Assembly (NCBI GenBank): GCA_004554385.1
Contig: SFMO01000127.1
Coordinates: 27,322-91,321, forward strand
DNA: 64,000 bases
Direction of reading: 5' to 3'
Source of the DNA: Ruminococcus flavefaciens
GTDB taxonomy: Bacteria > Bacillota > Clostridia > Oscillospirales > Ruminococcaceae
Part shown: positions 7,687 to 16,631 of the stretch, piece after piece
Layout: each line of letters begins with the position of its first letter
Position numbering within the stretch: the first letter of the stretch is position 1
Notes under the pieces: model-generated
What the model saw: the letters and a program-made list of their open reading frames with translations, nothing else
Told to the model about the DNA's origin: nothing
Databases searched by the model: none
Position numbers and translations under genes: made by a program

Positions 7687-8085
7687 ATGCAGATAACTGA
7701 TACAATCGCTGATCTTTTAACAAGAATTCGCAATGCGAATACTGCAAAGCACGCCACTGTTGACGTTCCCGCTTCAAGAGTAAAGAAGGACATCACACAG
7801 ATCCTCGTAGACGAGGGCTATGTAAAGGGCTTCCAGCTCATCGAAGACGGAAAGCAGGGTGTTATCAGGATCACTCTTAAATACGGCGACAACAAGTCTC
7901 CCGTTATAACAGGCCTTAGAAGAGTTTCTAAGCCTGGTCTGCGTATCTATTCAAGCTGCGCAGATATGCCTAAGGTAAGAAAAGGCCTTGGTATCGCAAT
8001 CGTTTCAACTTCAAAGGGAATCGTAACTGACAAGAAGGCAAGAGAGCTCAATGTCGGCGGCGAAGTCCTCGCATACATCTGGTAA
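7687..8085 (+). CDS. rpsH: 30S ribosomal protein S8
   Basis: The 132-aa product begins MQITDTIADLLTRIRNANTA and ends with the S8 signature GLGIAIVSTSKGIVTDKKAR. It binds helix 21 of 16S rRNA. In E. coli S8 represses the spc operon through a site near rplE; I see no obvious mimic here. SD AAGGAGG. Confidence 0.97.
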   Translation: MQITDTIADLLTRIRNANTAKHATVDVPASRVKKDITQILVDEGYVKGFQLIEDGKQGVIRITLKYGDNKSPVITGLRRVSKPGLRIYSSCADMPKVRKGLGIAIVSTSKGIVTDKKARELNVGGEVLAYIW

Positions 8086-8099
8086 GGAGGATATCGATC

Positions 8100-8645
8100 A
8101 TGTCAAGAATCGGTAAAATGCCCATCAGCGTTCCTGCAGGTGTAGAGATAAAGAACGAAAATAATCTTATCACTGTAAAGGGACCTAAGGGTCAGCTTTC
8201 AAGACAGTTCAGTGCAGAGCTCGGCATCAATGTTGAGGACGGCACTTTAACAGTTACAAGACCAAGCGATGACAAGCGTCACCGCGCACTTCACGGTCTT
8301 ACAAGAACACTTATCAACAACATGGTTGAGGGTGTAACAAACGGATATTCAAAGACTCTCGAGATCGAGGGTGTCGGCTACCGTGCTGCAAAGAGCGGCA
8401 ACAAGGTAACACTTAACCTTGGCTTCTCACATCCTGTTATCCTTGAGGAAACAGACGCTATCAAGCTTGAAGTTCCTCAGCCAAACAAGATCATCGTAAG
8501 CGGTATCGACAAGCAGGCTGTAGGTCAGTTTGCAGCTGAAATACGCGAAAAGCGTCCACCTGAGCCATACAAGGGCAAGGGTATCAGATACGAAGGCGAG
8601 CATATCATCCGCAAGGAAGGTAAAGCTGGTAAGGGCAAGAAGTAA
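8100..8645 (+). CDS. rplF: 50S ribosomal protein L6
   Basis: The 181-aa product has two L6 domains and the C-terminal signature PEPYKGKGIRYEGE. It begins MSRIGKMPISVPAGVEI. L6 lies at the base of the L7/L12 stalk near the factor-binding site. Spacing to rpsH is 14 bases, with GGAGG as RBS. Confidence 0.97.
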   Translation: MSRIGKMPISVPAGVEIKNENNLITVKGPKGQLSRQFSAELGINVEDGTLTVTRPSDDKRHRALHGLTRTLINNMVEGVTNGYSKTLEIEGVGYRAAKSGNKVTLNLGFSHPVILEETDAIKLEVPQPNKIIVSGIDKQAVGQFAAEIREKRPPEPYKGKGIRYEGEHIIRKEGKAGKGKK

Positions 8646-8664
8646 TTAAAAGGAGCAAATTGCT

Positions 8665-9024
8665 ATGATTAAGAAATTTGACAGCAATAAGGCAAGATTA
8701 AAGAGACACCGCAGAGTTCGTGCAAAGATCTCAGGAACTTCCGAGCGTCCCCGTCTCAATGTGTTCCGTTCAACAAAGCACATCTATGCTCAGCTCATCG
8801 ATGATGTAAACGGCGTTACTCTTGCTTCTGCATCAAGCATGGATAAGGGCTTTGAGGGCAACGGCGGCAACGTTGAGGGTGCTCGCAAGGTCGGCGAGAT
8901 GATCGCTAAGAACGCAGCTGATAAGGGTATCAGCGAAGTAGTTTTCGACAGAGGCGGCTACCTCTACCACGGCAGAGTCAAGGAACTCGCAGAGGGCGCA
9001 CGTGAAAACGGATTAAAGTTCTAA
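8665..9024 (+). CDS. rplR: 50S ribosomal protein L18
   Basis: The 119-aa product includes KARLKRHRRVRAKISGT, RPRLNVFRSTKHIYAQ and FDRGGYLYHGRVKELAEGAR, all L18 hallmarks. It binds 5S rRNA with L5. SD AAAAGGAG precedes ATG 8665. Confidence 0.97.
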   Translation: MIKKFDSNKARLKRHRRVRAKISGTSERPRLNVFRSTKHIYAQLIDDVNGVTLASASSMDKGFEGNGGNVEGARKVGEMIAKNAADKGISEVVFDRGGYLYHGRVKELAEGARENGLKF

Positions 9025-9039
9025 GAGGGAGGTAAAACA

Positions 9040-9540
9040 ATGGCTAATATTGAAACACAGGCTCCTGAGTTCGTTGAAAAGGTCGTAGCTATCAACCGTG
9101 TATCAAAGACTGTAAAGGGCGGACGTATCATGAAGTTCTCAGCACTCGTAGTTGTTGGTGACGGCAATGGTACAGTTGGCTTCGGACTTGGAAAGTCAGG
9201 AGAAGTTCCCGATGCAATCCGTAAGGGCATCGAGGACGCAAAGAAGAACCTTGTAAAGGTTGCTCTCAAGGGAACAACAATCCCTCACGAAATCGTAGGC
9301 GCATTCGGCGCAGGCAGAGTTCTTATGAAGCCCGCTGCACCTGGTACTGGTGTTATCGCAGGCGGCCCTGTTCGTGCCGTTATCGAAGTTGCAGGTATCA
9401 AGGATATCAGAACAAAGTCACTTCGTTCAAATAACCCCTGCAACGTAGTAAGAGCTACAATCGACGGTCTCGTAAACTGCACATCTGCAAAGGATGTTGC
9501 TGCTAAGAGAGGCAAGTCTGTTAAGGAAATTTTAGGTTAA
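9040..9540 (+). CDS. rpsE: 30S ribosomal protein S5
   Basis: The 166-aa protein has the dsRNA-binding-like N-terminal domain (VVAINRVSKTVKGGRIMKFS) and the C-terminal domain with GRVLMKPAAPGTGVIAGG. S5 is part of the mRNA entry and fidelity region. SD GAGGGAGG. Normal length. Confidence 0.97.
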   Translation: MANIETQAPEFVEKVVAINRVSKTVKGGRIMKFSALVVVGDGNGTVGFGLGKSGEVPDAIRKGIEDAKKNLVKVALKGTTIPHEIVGAFGAGRVLMKPAAPGTGVIAGGPVRAVIEVAGIKDIRTKSLRSNNPCNVVRATIDGLVNCTSAKDVAAKRGKSVKEILG

Positions 9541-9554
9541 GGAGGCAGTAAGAA

Positions 9555-9731
9555 ATGGCAAAGAATATCAAGCTCGTAAAGAGCCTTATTGGTAGAAAGA
9601 AGGACCAGATCGCTACTGCTCAGTCACTTGGCCTCAGGAAGGTCGGAGATGTAACAACACAGCCCGACAATGAGCAGACCAACGGAAAAATCAAGAAGAT
9701 CTCACACCTCGTTGAGGTTACAGAAGCGTAA
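9555..9731 (+). CDS. rpmD: 50S ribosomal protein L30
   Basis: This 58-aa protein reads MAKNIKLVKSLIGRKKDQIA, then SLGLRKVGDVT and a C-terminal ISHLVEV, matching L30 in sequence, size and position between rpsE and rplO. SD GGAGG lies at 9541-9545. L30 is often absent in other phyla but usual in Firmicutes. Confidence 0.95.
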   Translation: MAKNIKLVKSLIGRKKDQIATAQSLGLRKVGDVTTQPDNEQTNGKIKKISHLVEVTEA

Positions 9732-9749
9732 ACAAGGAGGTGCAACGAT

Positions 9750-10190
9750 ATGAAAATTCATGAATTAACACCTGCACTCGATTCCAACAAGGCTGTAAAG
9801 CGTATAGGCAGAGGCCATGGTTCGGGCAACGGCAAGACAGCAGGCAAGGGCCACAAGGGCCAGAATGCCCGCAGCGGCGGCGGCGTTAGAATCGGCTTCG
9901 AAGGCGGACAGATGCCACTTGCAAGAAGAATCCCTAAGAGAGGCTTCAATAATATCTTCGCTACAAAGTATGCTATCGTTAACGTTTCCGATCTTAACAA
10001 GTTCAAGGATGGCACAGTAGTAGACACAGAGCTGCTCGTAGCTTCAGGTCTCGTTAAGAAGGTTTACGATGGAGTAAAGATCCTCGGAAATGGAGAGCTT
10101 ACCGCTAAGCTGACAGTTAAAGCTGCAAAATTCTCACAGAGCGCTGTTGAGAAGATAGAAAAGGCAGGCGGAAAGACAGAGGTGATGTAA
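9750..10190 (+). CDS. rplO: 50S ribosomal protein L15
   Basis: The 146-aa product has the basic Gly-rich N-terminal tail (RIGRGHGSGNGKTAGKGHKG) and the GGQMPLARRIPKRGF motif. It is a late 50S assembly protein. AAGGAGG precedes the ATG. The rplO end supplies the RBS of secY, which begins 2 bases after the stop codon. Confidence 0.97.
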   Translation: MKIHELTPALDSNKAVKRIGRGHGSGNGKTAGKGHKGQNARSGGGVRIGFEGGQMPLARRIPKRGFNNIFATKYAIVNVSDLNKFKDGTVVDTELLVASGLVKKVYDGVKILGNGELTAKLTVKAAKFSQSAVEKIEKAGGKTEVM

Positions 10191-10191
10191 T

Positions 10192-11547
10192 GTGTTTCAG
10201 ACGCTGAGAAAGGCGTGGGGTGTACCCGAGATACGCAAAAAGATCTTATACACATTACTCATGATCATCCTGTTCAGATTCGGTTGTGCCGTAGCAGTTC
10301 CTTTCCTTAATACAGATGTCGTAAAGACATGGATGGATACAAATGCTACAGACGGCGGCTTCCTCGACTATCTGAATACCATCACCGGCGGCGCTATGTC
10401 GCAGGCAACAGTATTCTCGCTTTCGATAACACCATTCATCAATGCTTCCATCATCATGCAGCTGCTTACCTATGCACTGCCTCCTCTCGAGCGTATGCGC
10501 GATGAGGGCGAAGAGGGAAGAAAAAAGATCGACAAGATCACAGCCGTTGTGGCTATGTTCCTTGCGGTGTTTATGTCATTCGCATATTACCTTACTCTCA
10601 GAAATATGAAAGACGTTAAGGACGAAAGCGGAAACGTTATAGGTAACGCTCTTAAGTATATGAGCGGCGGCGAGGGCGTATTTGCTGCCTTCGTAATCAT
10701 CGCTTGCTTCGTTGCAGGTGCACTCATCGTTGTTTGGATGGGTAACAGAGTCAGCGACAAGGGTATCGGAAATGGTATCTCCATTATCCTCTTTGCAGGT
10801 ATCGCTGCAAGATTCCCTACCGATGCTGCACTTCTTTTCACACTTACAAAGAACAGTATCAAGAATGGCCAGAACGGTAAATACCTCTGGATCACAATTG
10901 CTTACTACCTCTTTATTATCGCAGAGATCGCTTTCATCGTTTATATGAACGAGGCAGAAAGACGTATCCCGATACAGTACGCTAAGCGCGTAGTCGGCAG
11001 AAAGCAGTACGGCGGTCAGAAGACACATATCCCGATAAAGGTTATCATGAGCGGTGTTATGCCGATCATCTTCGCTATGTCATTTATGTCTCTTCCATCA
11101 GCAGTACAGATACTCAAGCCAAATCCGCACGACGGCAGCTTCTATGCTAAGTTCTGCGATTTCTTCAGCACAAGAAGCTGGGGCTATGCAGTTATCTACT
11201 TCCTGCTCATCATTGCGTTCAACTACTTCTACGTATCGATACAGTACAACCCTGTTGAGATAGCTAATAACCTTCGTCAGTCAAACGGCGGTATCCCAGG
11301 TATCAGACCCGGTAAGCCCACATCTGACTACATCCAGAGAGTACTCAACAAGATCTCTCTCGTGGGTGCTATCTTCCTCGGTATCATCGCTGTTATCCCG
11401 ATCTTCATCTCGATGGCAGACGACCAGCTGAGAACACTTTCAATGGGTGGTACAACTATCCTTATCGCAGTAAGCGTTGCGCTTGAAACAACAAGAACAC
11501 TTGAATCACATCTTATGATGCGTCATCATAAGGGCTTCTTACAGTAA
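10192..11547 (+). CDS. secY: Preprotein translocase subunit SecY
   Basis: The 451-aa integral membrane protein has about ten transmembrane segments and the SecY motifs SITPFINASIIMQLL (plug/TM2) and, late, ESHLMMRHHKGF. SecY forms the protein-conducting channel of the Sec translocon. The start is GTG 10192, directly after the rplO stop, with AGAGGTGAT as SD inside rplO; the N-terminus then matches family members (TLRKAWGVPEIRKKIL). The periplasmic-side loops are slightly longer than in B. subtilis. Confidence 0.97.
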   Translation: MFQTLRKAWGVPEIRKKILYTLLMIILFRFGCAVAVPFLNTDVVKTWMDTNATDGGFLDYLNTITGGAMSQATVFSLSITPFINASIIMQLLTYALPPLERMRDEGEEGRKKIDKITAVVAMFLAVFMSFAYYLTLRNMKDVKDESGNVIGNALKYMSGGEGVFAAFVIIACFVAGALIVVWMGNRVSDKGIGNGISIILFAGIAARFPTDAALLFTLTKNSIKNGQNGKYLWITIAYYLFIIAEIAFIVYMNEAERRIPIQYAKRVVGRKQYGGQKTHIPIKVIMSGVMPIIFAMSFMSLPSAVQILKPNPHDGSFYAKFCDFFSTRSWGYAVIYFLLIIAFNYFYVSIQYNPVEIANNLRQSNGGIPGIRPGKPTSDYIQRVLNKISLVGAIFLGIIAVIPIFISMADDQLRTLSMGGTTILIAVSVALETTRTLESHLMMRHHKGFLQ

Positions 11548-11562
11548 AGGAGGACCGACTAT

Positions 11563-12201
11563 ATGAACCTTATCTTTTTAGGCGCTCCCGGCGCAGGCAA
11601 GGGTACTCAGGCTGAGGTGGTTTCCGATGCTCTGAATATTCCTCAGATCTCTACAGGCAATATTCTCCGTGAGGCAGCTAAGAACGGCACAGAGTACGGC
11701 CTCAAAGCTAAGGCTGCTATGGATGCAGGCGCTCTCGTATCAGATGATATCGTTATCGGTATCCTGAAGGAGAGGATCGCTGAGGACGACTGTAAAAACG
11801 GTTTCATCCTCGACGGTTTCCCAAGAACGGTACCTCAGGCAGAGGCTCTCGATAAGATGAACATCAAGATCGATAAGGTTATTGAGATCCACGTTCCCGA
11901 TGAGACTATCAAACAGAGAGTTTCAGGCAGAAGAGTATGCCAGGGATGCGGTGCTTCATACCACATCGAATACAAGCCTACTAAGGTTGACGGTATTTGC
12001 GACAAGTGCGGCGACAAGACTATCGTTCGTAAGGACGATCAGCCGGAGGTCGTTCTCGACAGACTCGCAACATACCACGAAAAAACAGCTCCTCTCAAGG
12101 ACTATTACGAGAAGCAGGGCAAGCTTGTCACTGTTATCGGTCAGGAAGAGGTTGCTGAAACTTCAAAGCTCACACTGGCAGCAGTAGGGGTAGAGAAGTA
12201 A
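11563..12201 (+). CDS. adk: Adenylate kinase
   Basis: The 212-aa enzyme converts ATP + AMP to 2 ADP. It has the P-loop GAPGAGKGTQA, the AMP-site STGNILR, the FILDGFPRTVPQAEAL motif and a LID with four zinc cysteines (CQGCG and CDKCG), the zinc-LID form typical of Gram-positives. It lies between secY and map as in many Firmicutes. The stop overlaps the map start by one base. Confidence 0.97.
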   Translation: MNLIFLGAPGAGKGTQAEVVSDALNIPQISTGNILREAAKNGTEYGLKAKAAMDAGALVSDDIVIGILKERIAEDDCKNGFILDGFPRTVPQAEALDKMNIKIDKVIEIHVPDETIKQRVSGRRVCQGCGASYHIEYKPTKVDGICDKCGDKTIVRKDDQPEVVLDRLATYHEKTAPLKDYYEKQGKLVTVIGQEEVAETSKLTLAAVGVEK

Positions 12202-12953
12202 TGAGCATAACCATTAAATCAAAGTCCGAATTAGCCATAATGCGTGAAGCAGGTAAAATAACCTGCGGCGCAATATGGTATGCGGGCGAAAGATTAAAGG
12301 CGGGAATGTCAACTCTCGATGTTGATAAGCTTATCGGCGAGTATTTCGCTCGTCATAACAGCAAGTCCTGCTTTAAAGGGCTTTACGGATTTCCGGGAAA
12401 CGCTTGTATCTCAGTCAATGAGGAGATCATCCACGGTATCCCTAAGGCAAGCCACAGGTTAAAAGAAGGCGATATAGTAAGCATCGACACAGGAGCTGCG
12501 TACAAGGGCTTCAACGGAGACAGCTGCTGGACCTTCCCTGTAGGTAAAATTTCTGATGAAGCTAAAGCATTGCTTGAGGTTACAGAGCAAAGCCTTTACG
12601 AAGGTATAGCTCAGGCTCAGGTTGGCGCAAGAGTCGGAGATATTTCTCATGCTGTAGAAGAGTACTGTGCTTCACGAGGCTACGGAATCGTAAGAAATTA
12701 CTGCGGCCACGGTATCGGCAGAGAGGTTCACGAATCACCCGAAGTACCGAACTGGGGTAAAGCCGGTCACGGTCCCAGACTGGTAGCGGGAATGACAATA
12801 TGCATCGAGCCGATGATAAATGTCAGGGGCGACGATGTAAAAGTCATGAAGGACAATTGGACAGTCGTTACAAAAAGTGGTTCACTTTCAGCTCACTTTG
12901 AGCATATGATCGCAATAACTCCTGACGGTCCCGTTATACTGACACAGCCCTGA
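12201..12953 (+). CDS. map: Methionine aminopeptidase, type I
   Basis: The 250-aa metalloprotease removes N-terminal Met. The family His (GYGIVRNYCGHGIGREVHE), the two metal Asp (SIDTGAAYKGFNGDSCWTF) and the C-terminal CIEPMI glutamate are visible. It begins ITIKSKSELAIMREAG, the MetAP-I opening. It is coupled to adk by a one-base overlap. Confidence 0.97.
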   Translation: MSITIKSKSELAIMREAGKITCGAIWYAGERLKAGMSTLDVDKLIGEYFARHNSKSCFKGLYGFPGNACISVNEEIIHGIPKASHRLKEGDIVSIDTGAAYKGFNGDSCWTFPVGKISDEAKALLEVTEQSLYEGIAQAQVGARVGDISHAVEEYCASRGYGIVRNYCGHGIGREVHESPEVPNWGKAGHGPRLVAGMTICIEPMINVRGDDVKVMKDNWTVVTKSGSLSAHFEHMIAITPDGPVILTQP

Positions 12954-12966
12954 CGGAGGAAAAATT

Positions 12967-13209
12967 GTGAAGCTGCTTAAAGGCTCTGTTGTTAGAGCGG
13001 AGGCAGGACGCGACGGCGGAGGATATTTCGTCATCGTGGAGGCCGATGAAAAGTATTGTCTCATCGCAGACGGCAAAAGCAGAAAGCTCGCAAGCCCGAA
13101 GCGGAAGAATATAAAACATATCCGCACTACAAACAGTATGATCGATGTAAACGATATAACTGATAAAAAACTCAGGAATATGCTGAAGCAGTTCAGCGAG
13201 GCTGAGTAA
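12967..13209 (+). CDS. KOW-domain RNA-binding protein
   Basis: This 80-aa protein starts at GTG 12967, 6 bases after GGAGGA. Its KOW-like first half (GSVVRAEAGRDGGGYFVIVE) and basic segment SRKLASPKRKNIKH resemble the small L14E/L6E-like proteins that Clostridia encode between map and infA. A ribosome or rRNA role is inferred from location and fold. No catalytic features. Confidence 0.85.
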   Translation: MKLLKGSVVRAEAGRDGGGYFVIVEADEKYCLIADGKSRKLASPKRKNIKHIRTTNSMIDVNDITDKKLRNMLKQFSEAE

Positions 13210-13224
13210 AGGAGGTTATGCAAG

Positions 13225-13443
13225 GTGTCAAAGGAAGATGTAATCGAGGTCGAGGGCGTTGTTACTGACGCTCTGCCAAATGCAATGTTTAAGGTTCAGC
13301 TTGAGAACGGACATGAGGTATTATCTCACGTATCGGGAAAGCTCAGAATGAATTATATCAGAATCGTTCCAGGTGACAAGGTAAAGCTTGAAATGTCACC
13401 ATACGACCTTTCAAAGGGCCGTATAACATGGCGCGTTAAGTAA
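13225..13443 (+). CDS. infA: Translation initiation factor IF-1
   Basis: The 72-aa OB-fold factor reads KEDVIEVEGVVTDALPNAMF and ends DLSKGRITWR, the canonical IF-1 sequence. It binds the A site of the 30S during initiation. The start is GTG 13225 after AAAGGAGG. Normal length. Confidence 0.97.
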   Translation: MSKEDVIEVEGVVTDALPNAMFKVQLENGHEVLSHVSGKLRMNYIRIVPGDKVKLEMSPYDLSKGRITWRVK

Positions 13444-13495
13444 TGAATACAGGATATACAGAATATCCGTTATCCGCTTTAAGGAGGTATTTTCA

Positions 13496-13609
13496 ATGAA
13501 AGTCAGACCTTCAGTAAAACCTATTTGCGAAAAGTGCAAGGTTATTAAACGTAAAGGCAGAATCATGGTTATCTGCGAAAACCCAAAGCATAAGCAGCGC
13601 CAGGGCTAA
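13496..13609 (+). CDS. rpmJ: 50S ribosomal protein L36, zinc-binding form
   Basis: The 37-aa protein begins MKVRPSVKPICEKCKVI and has the zinc set C11, C14, C27 and H32. SD AAGGAGG sits about 8 bases before the ATG. It lies between infA and rpsM as usual. Confidence 0.97.
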   Translation: MKVRPSVKPICEKCKVIKRKGRIMVICENPKHKQRQG

Positions 13610-13641
13610 TCCCAGCGCATTAATGGAGGTGCAATTTTAAT

Positions 13642-14010
13642 ATGGCAAGAATAGCCGGTGTTGACCTTCCAAAGAATAAGAGAATCGAAATCGGTCTCAC
13701 TTATATCTACGGAATCGGTCGTCAGACTGCAACAAATATCCTCGCAGCAACAGGCGTAAACCCTGATATCAGAGTTAAGGACCTCGCTGAGGAGGACGTA
13801 GCTAAGCTTCGTGACTATATCGATGAGCATTACACAGTTGAGGGTGACCTCCGCCGTGAAGTTGCTCTTAACATCAAGAGACTTGTTGAAATAGGCTGCT
13901 ACAGAGGCGTTCGTCACCGTAAGGGTCTCCCTGTAAGAGGACAGAGAACAAAGACAAACGCAAGAACTCGTAAGGGTCCTGTAAAGACAATCGCTAACAA
14001 GAAGAAGTAA
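13642..14010 (+). CDS. rpsM: 30S ribosomal protein S13
   Basis: The 122-aa protein begins MARIAGVDLPKNKRIEIGLT, contains the helix-hairpin-helix YGIGRQTATNIL, and ends with the basic tail RGQRTKTNARTRKGP. S13 contacts the P-site tRNA and 50S bridge. SD GGAGGTG. Confidence 0.97.
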   Translation: MARIAGVDLPKNKRIEIGLTYIYGIGRQTATNILAATGVNPDIRVKDLAEEDVAKLRDYIDEHYTVEGDLRREVALNIKRLVEIGCYRGVRHRKGLPVRGQRTKTNARTRKGPVKTIANKKK

Positions 14011-14024
14011 GGAGGTCATGAGCT

Positions 14025-14429
14025 TTGGCACAGCAGAAGGGTAAAAAAGTTACTACTGTCAGAAGACGTAGAGAACGTAAGAATATCGAAAGCGGCGCTG
14101 TTCATATCCAGTCCACTTTCAATAACACGATCGTTACGATCACAGATACAGCCGGAAACGCTATCTCTTGGGCAAGCGCTGGCGAACTCGGCTTCAGAGG
14201 CTCAAAGAAGTCAACTCCTTTCGCAGCTCAGACAGCTGCTGAGACAGCTGCAAAGGCAGCTATGGAGCACGGCCTCAAGAATGTTGAAGTATACGTAAAG
14301 GGACCCGGTGCAGGTCGTGAAGCAGCAATCAGAGCTCTTCAGACAGTAGGCCTTGAGGTAAGAATGATCAAGGATGTAACACCTATCCCGCACAATGGCT
14401 GCCGTCCGCCTAAGAGACGTCGTGTCTGA
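14025..14429 (+). CDS. rpsK: 30S ribosomal protein S11
   Basis: The 134-aa protein has GAVHIQSTFNNTIVTITD and the C-terminal signature DVTPIPHNGCRPPKRRRV. The start is TTG 14025, 8 bases after GGAGGT; the nearby ATG at 14018 is out of frame. S11 is in the 30S platform beside the E site. Confidence 0.95.
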   Translation: MAQQKGKKVTTVRRRRERKNIESGAVHIQSTFNNTIVTITDTAGNAISWASAGELGFRGSKKSTPFAAQTAAETAAKAAMEHGLKNVEVYVKGPGAGREAAIRALQTVGLEVRMIKDVTPIPHNGCRPPKRRRV

Positions 14430-14450
14430 TCAAATTGGAGGTGTATTAAA

Positions 14451-15050
14451 ATGGCAGTACAGAAAGAACCAATTCTTAAGAAGTGCAGATATCTGGGCAT
14501 CAGCCCTGCTGTAATGGGCGTTTCAAAGAAGGAGTCAATCCGTTTCAAGAACGCTAACAACAGAAAGAAGATCTCTGAATACGGACTTCAGCTCAAGGAA
14601 AAGCAGAAGCTGAAGTTTATCTACGGCGTACTGGAGAAGCAGTTCAGACACTACTTCTCAATCGCAGAAAAGATGGAAGGTAAGGCCGGTGATAACCTTA
14701 TCACTTGTCTCGAATCCAGACTTGACAGTGTTGTATACAGAATGGGCCTCGCTCTCACAAGAAGAGAAGCAAGACAGCTCGTTGTACACAGCCACTACAC
14801 AGTAAACGGCAAGAAGGTAAACATTCCTTCCTATAGAGTTAAGGTTGGCGACGTTATCGCCCTCAGAGAAAAGGACAGAACTTCTGAGAAGTTCAAGGCA
14901 ACAGTAGAAGAGACAAAGGACAGACTCGTTCCTGTATGGCTCACAGCTAACAAGGATGACTTCTCTGCTACAGTAAATCGTCTTCCTGCAGCTGAGGATA
15001 TTGACTACGAGGTAGCTACTCACCTTATCGTCGAGCTGTACTCCAAGTAA
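14451..15050 (+). CDS. rpsD: 30S ribosomal protein S4
   Basis: The 199-aa protein has the S4 N-terminal domain and the S4 RNA-binding fold (ESRLDSVVYRMGLALTRREARQLVVHSHYTVNG in outline). S4 begins 30S assembly and is the alpha-operon autoregulator in E. coli. The N-terminus lacks the zinc-type Cys cluster (only C12 near the start). SD TTGGAGG. Confidence 0.96.
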   Translation: MAVQKEPILKKCRYLGISPAVMGVSKKESIRFKNANNRKKISEYGLQLKEKQKLKFIYGVLEKQFRHYFSIAEKMEGKAGDNLITCLESRLDSVVYRMGLALTRREARQLVVHSHYTVNGKKVNIPSYRVKVGDVIALREKDRTSEKFKATVEETKDRLVPVWLTANKDDFSATVNRLPAAEDIDYEVATHLIVELYSK

Positions 15051-15116
15051 TCAGTTTGATATACTTGAAGCGTCAGTATTCGAAATCAACATTAATTGCG
15101 AAATAGGAGGGTTTTT

Positions 15117-16082
15117 ATGCTGGAAAAAATTAATAAGCCTGATATTGAGATCGTCGAACTCAAAAGCGACGGCAAGTACGGCAAATTCGTTTTAGCACCG
15201 CTGGAGCGTGGATACGGTATTACACTTGGAAACAGCCTCAGACGTGTGCTGCTCTCCTCACTTCCTGGCGTAGCTGTAACATCTGTAAAGCTTTCGGGCA
15301 AGGATGGTACAGTTCACCATGAGTTGTCAACTATTCCTGGCGTAAAAGAAGACGTCACGGAAATAATCCTCAGTATCAAGGGACTGACCGCAAAGCTTTA
15401 CGGTGAAGGACCTAAGACAGTGTATGTAGAGGCAGAGGGCGAATGTGAAATTACAGCAGGCGATATAAAAACCGACTCAGAGGTGAATATCCTCGATCCC
15501 GGTATGCACATCGCAACACTGGGTAAGGACGCTAAGCTCTATATGGAAATAACGATCGACAGAGGAAGAGGCTATGTTTCAGCAGAAAGAAACAAGAAGC
15601 AGATCAACCTCCCCGTTGATGTTATCGCTGTAGACAGCATATATACTCCTGTCCTCAAGGTAAATTATACCGTAGAGGATACGCGACTCGGTCAGGTCAC
15701 CGACTATGACAAGCTTACCATGGAGGTATGGACAGACGGTACTATCTCCGCTAAGGAAGCTCTGTCACAGGCAGCCAATCTCCTCAACGAGCATCTGAAG
15801 CTGTTCATCGACCTCTCAGAAGAGGCTGGACTTGCTGAGGTCCTTGTTGAAAAGGACGAGAAGGGTAAGGAAAAAATCCTTGAGATGACCATTGAGGATC
15901 TTGACTTATCTGTACGTTCCTTCAATTGCTTGAAGCGTGCAGGTATAAATACCGTAGATGACTTGATCAATAAGTCTGAGGAAGAAATGATGAAGGTTAG
16001 AAACCTTGGAAAGAAGTCCTTCGACGAAGTCAAGGAAAAGCTCCAGTCACTGGGCTTTGATCTTTCTTCAGAAGAGGAATAA
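15117..16082 (+). CDS. rpoA: DNA-directed RNA polymerase subunit alpha
   Basis: The 321-aa protein has the alpha N-terminal dimerisation domain (APLERGYGITLGNSLRRVLLSSLPG) and the C-terminal helix-hairpin-helix domain (LDLSVRSFNCLKRAGINTV and LGKKSFDEVKEKL) that contacts UP elements and activators. ATG 15117 follows AGGAGG by 6 bases; the upstream TTG 15096 lies before this SD and is rejected. Confidence 0.97.
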   Translation: MLEKINKPDIEIVELKSDGKYGKFVLAPLERGYGITLGNSLRRVLLSSLPGVAVTSVKLSGKDGTVHHELSTIPGVKEDVTEIILSIKGLTAKLYGEGPKTVYVEAEGECEITAGDIKTDSEVNILDPGMHIATLGKDAKLYMEITIDRGRGYVSAERNKKQINLPVDVIAVDSIYTPVLKVNYTVEDTRLGQVTDYDKLTMEVWTDGTISAKEALSQAANLLNEHLKLFIDLSEEAGLAEVLVEKDEKGKEKILEMTIEDLDLSVRSFNCLKRAGINTVDDLINKSEEEMMKVRNLGKKSFDEVKEKLQSLGFDLSSEEE

Positions 16083-16130
16083 ACCATATAACGTGCGTAT
16101 AGCGCACAACTATAAAAAGGAGTGAATACA

Positions 16131-16472
16131 ATGCCGGGTACAAGAAAACTGGGCAGAACATCTGATCATAGAAAGGCTATGCTCAGAGGCATGGTAACTT
16201 TCCTGCTTGAGAACGGTCAGATCGAAACTACCGTAACAAGAGCAAAGGAAGTTCGTGCAGTTGCAGAAAAAATGATCACTATCGGTAAAAATGATGATCT
16301 GCACTCCAAGCGTCAGGTATTCTCTTACATCACTAAGGAGTCCGTTGCTAAGAAGCTTATCGACGAGATCGCTCCAAAGTATGCAGAGAGAAACGGTGGT
16401 TATACACAGATCGTAAAGATCGGACCACGTCGCGGTGACGCTGCTGAAATGGCTATCATCAAGCTCGTTTGA
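16131..16472 (+). CDS. rplQ: 50S ribosomal protein L17
   Basis: The 113-aa product begins MPGTRKLGRTSDHRKAMLRG and ends with the L17 signature GGYTQIVKIGPRRGDAAEMAIIKLV-like residues. ATG 16131 is 8 bases after AAGGAG; the GTG at 16122 overlaps that SD. It is the last gene of the alpha operon, followed by a strong terminator. Confidence 0.97.
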   Translation: MPGTRKLGRTSDHRKAMLRGMVTFLLENGQIETTVTRAKEVRAVAEKMITIGKNDDLHSKRQVFSYITKESVAKKLIDEIAPKYAERNGGYTQIVKIGPRRGDAAEMAIIKLV

Positions 16473-16490
16473 TCGCAGATATTATCAGAA

Positions 16491-16519
16491 AGCCGTTCCC
16501 TTTTGGGAGCGGCTTTTTT
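16491..16519 (+). terminator. Intrinsic terminator of the ribosomal supercluster
   Basis: AGCCGTTCCC (16491-16500) pairs with GGGAGCGGCT (16505-16514) around TTTT, one wobble, followed by a run of T residues. It lies 18 bases after rplQ. Confidence 0.9.
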
Positions 16520-16560
16520 ATACATATAATAAAAAAATACGAAAAATCGCCTTAAAGTAC

Positions 16561-16589
16561 TTGAAATCTGATTCGGGATATGATATAAT
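16561..16589 (+). promoter_or_regulatory. Promoter of yajC
   Basis: TTGAAA (16561-16566), 17-base spacer, TATAAT (16584-16589), with TGA just before the -10. This gives a leader of about 35 nt ahead of yajC. Confidence 0.8.
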
Positions 16590-16631
16590 AAAAATCGTAT
16601 GAAATACAAATAAAATGAATGGAGAATCATC

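Noticed and set aside
1..16500. str operon genes (rpsL, rpsG, fusA, tuf) expected upstream of rpsJ
   Set aside because: Not present; the S10 operon is preceded by a GDPD gene and its own promoter, so the str operon must lie elsewhere.
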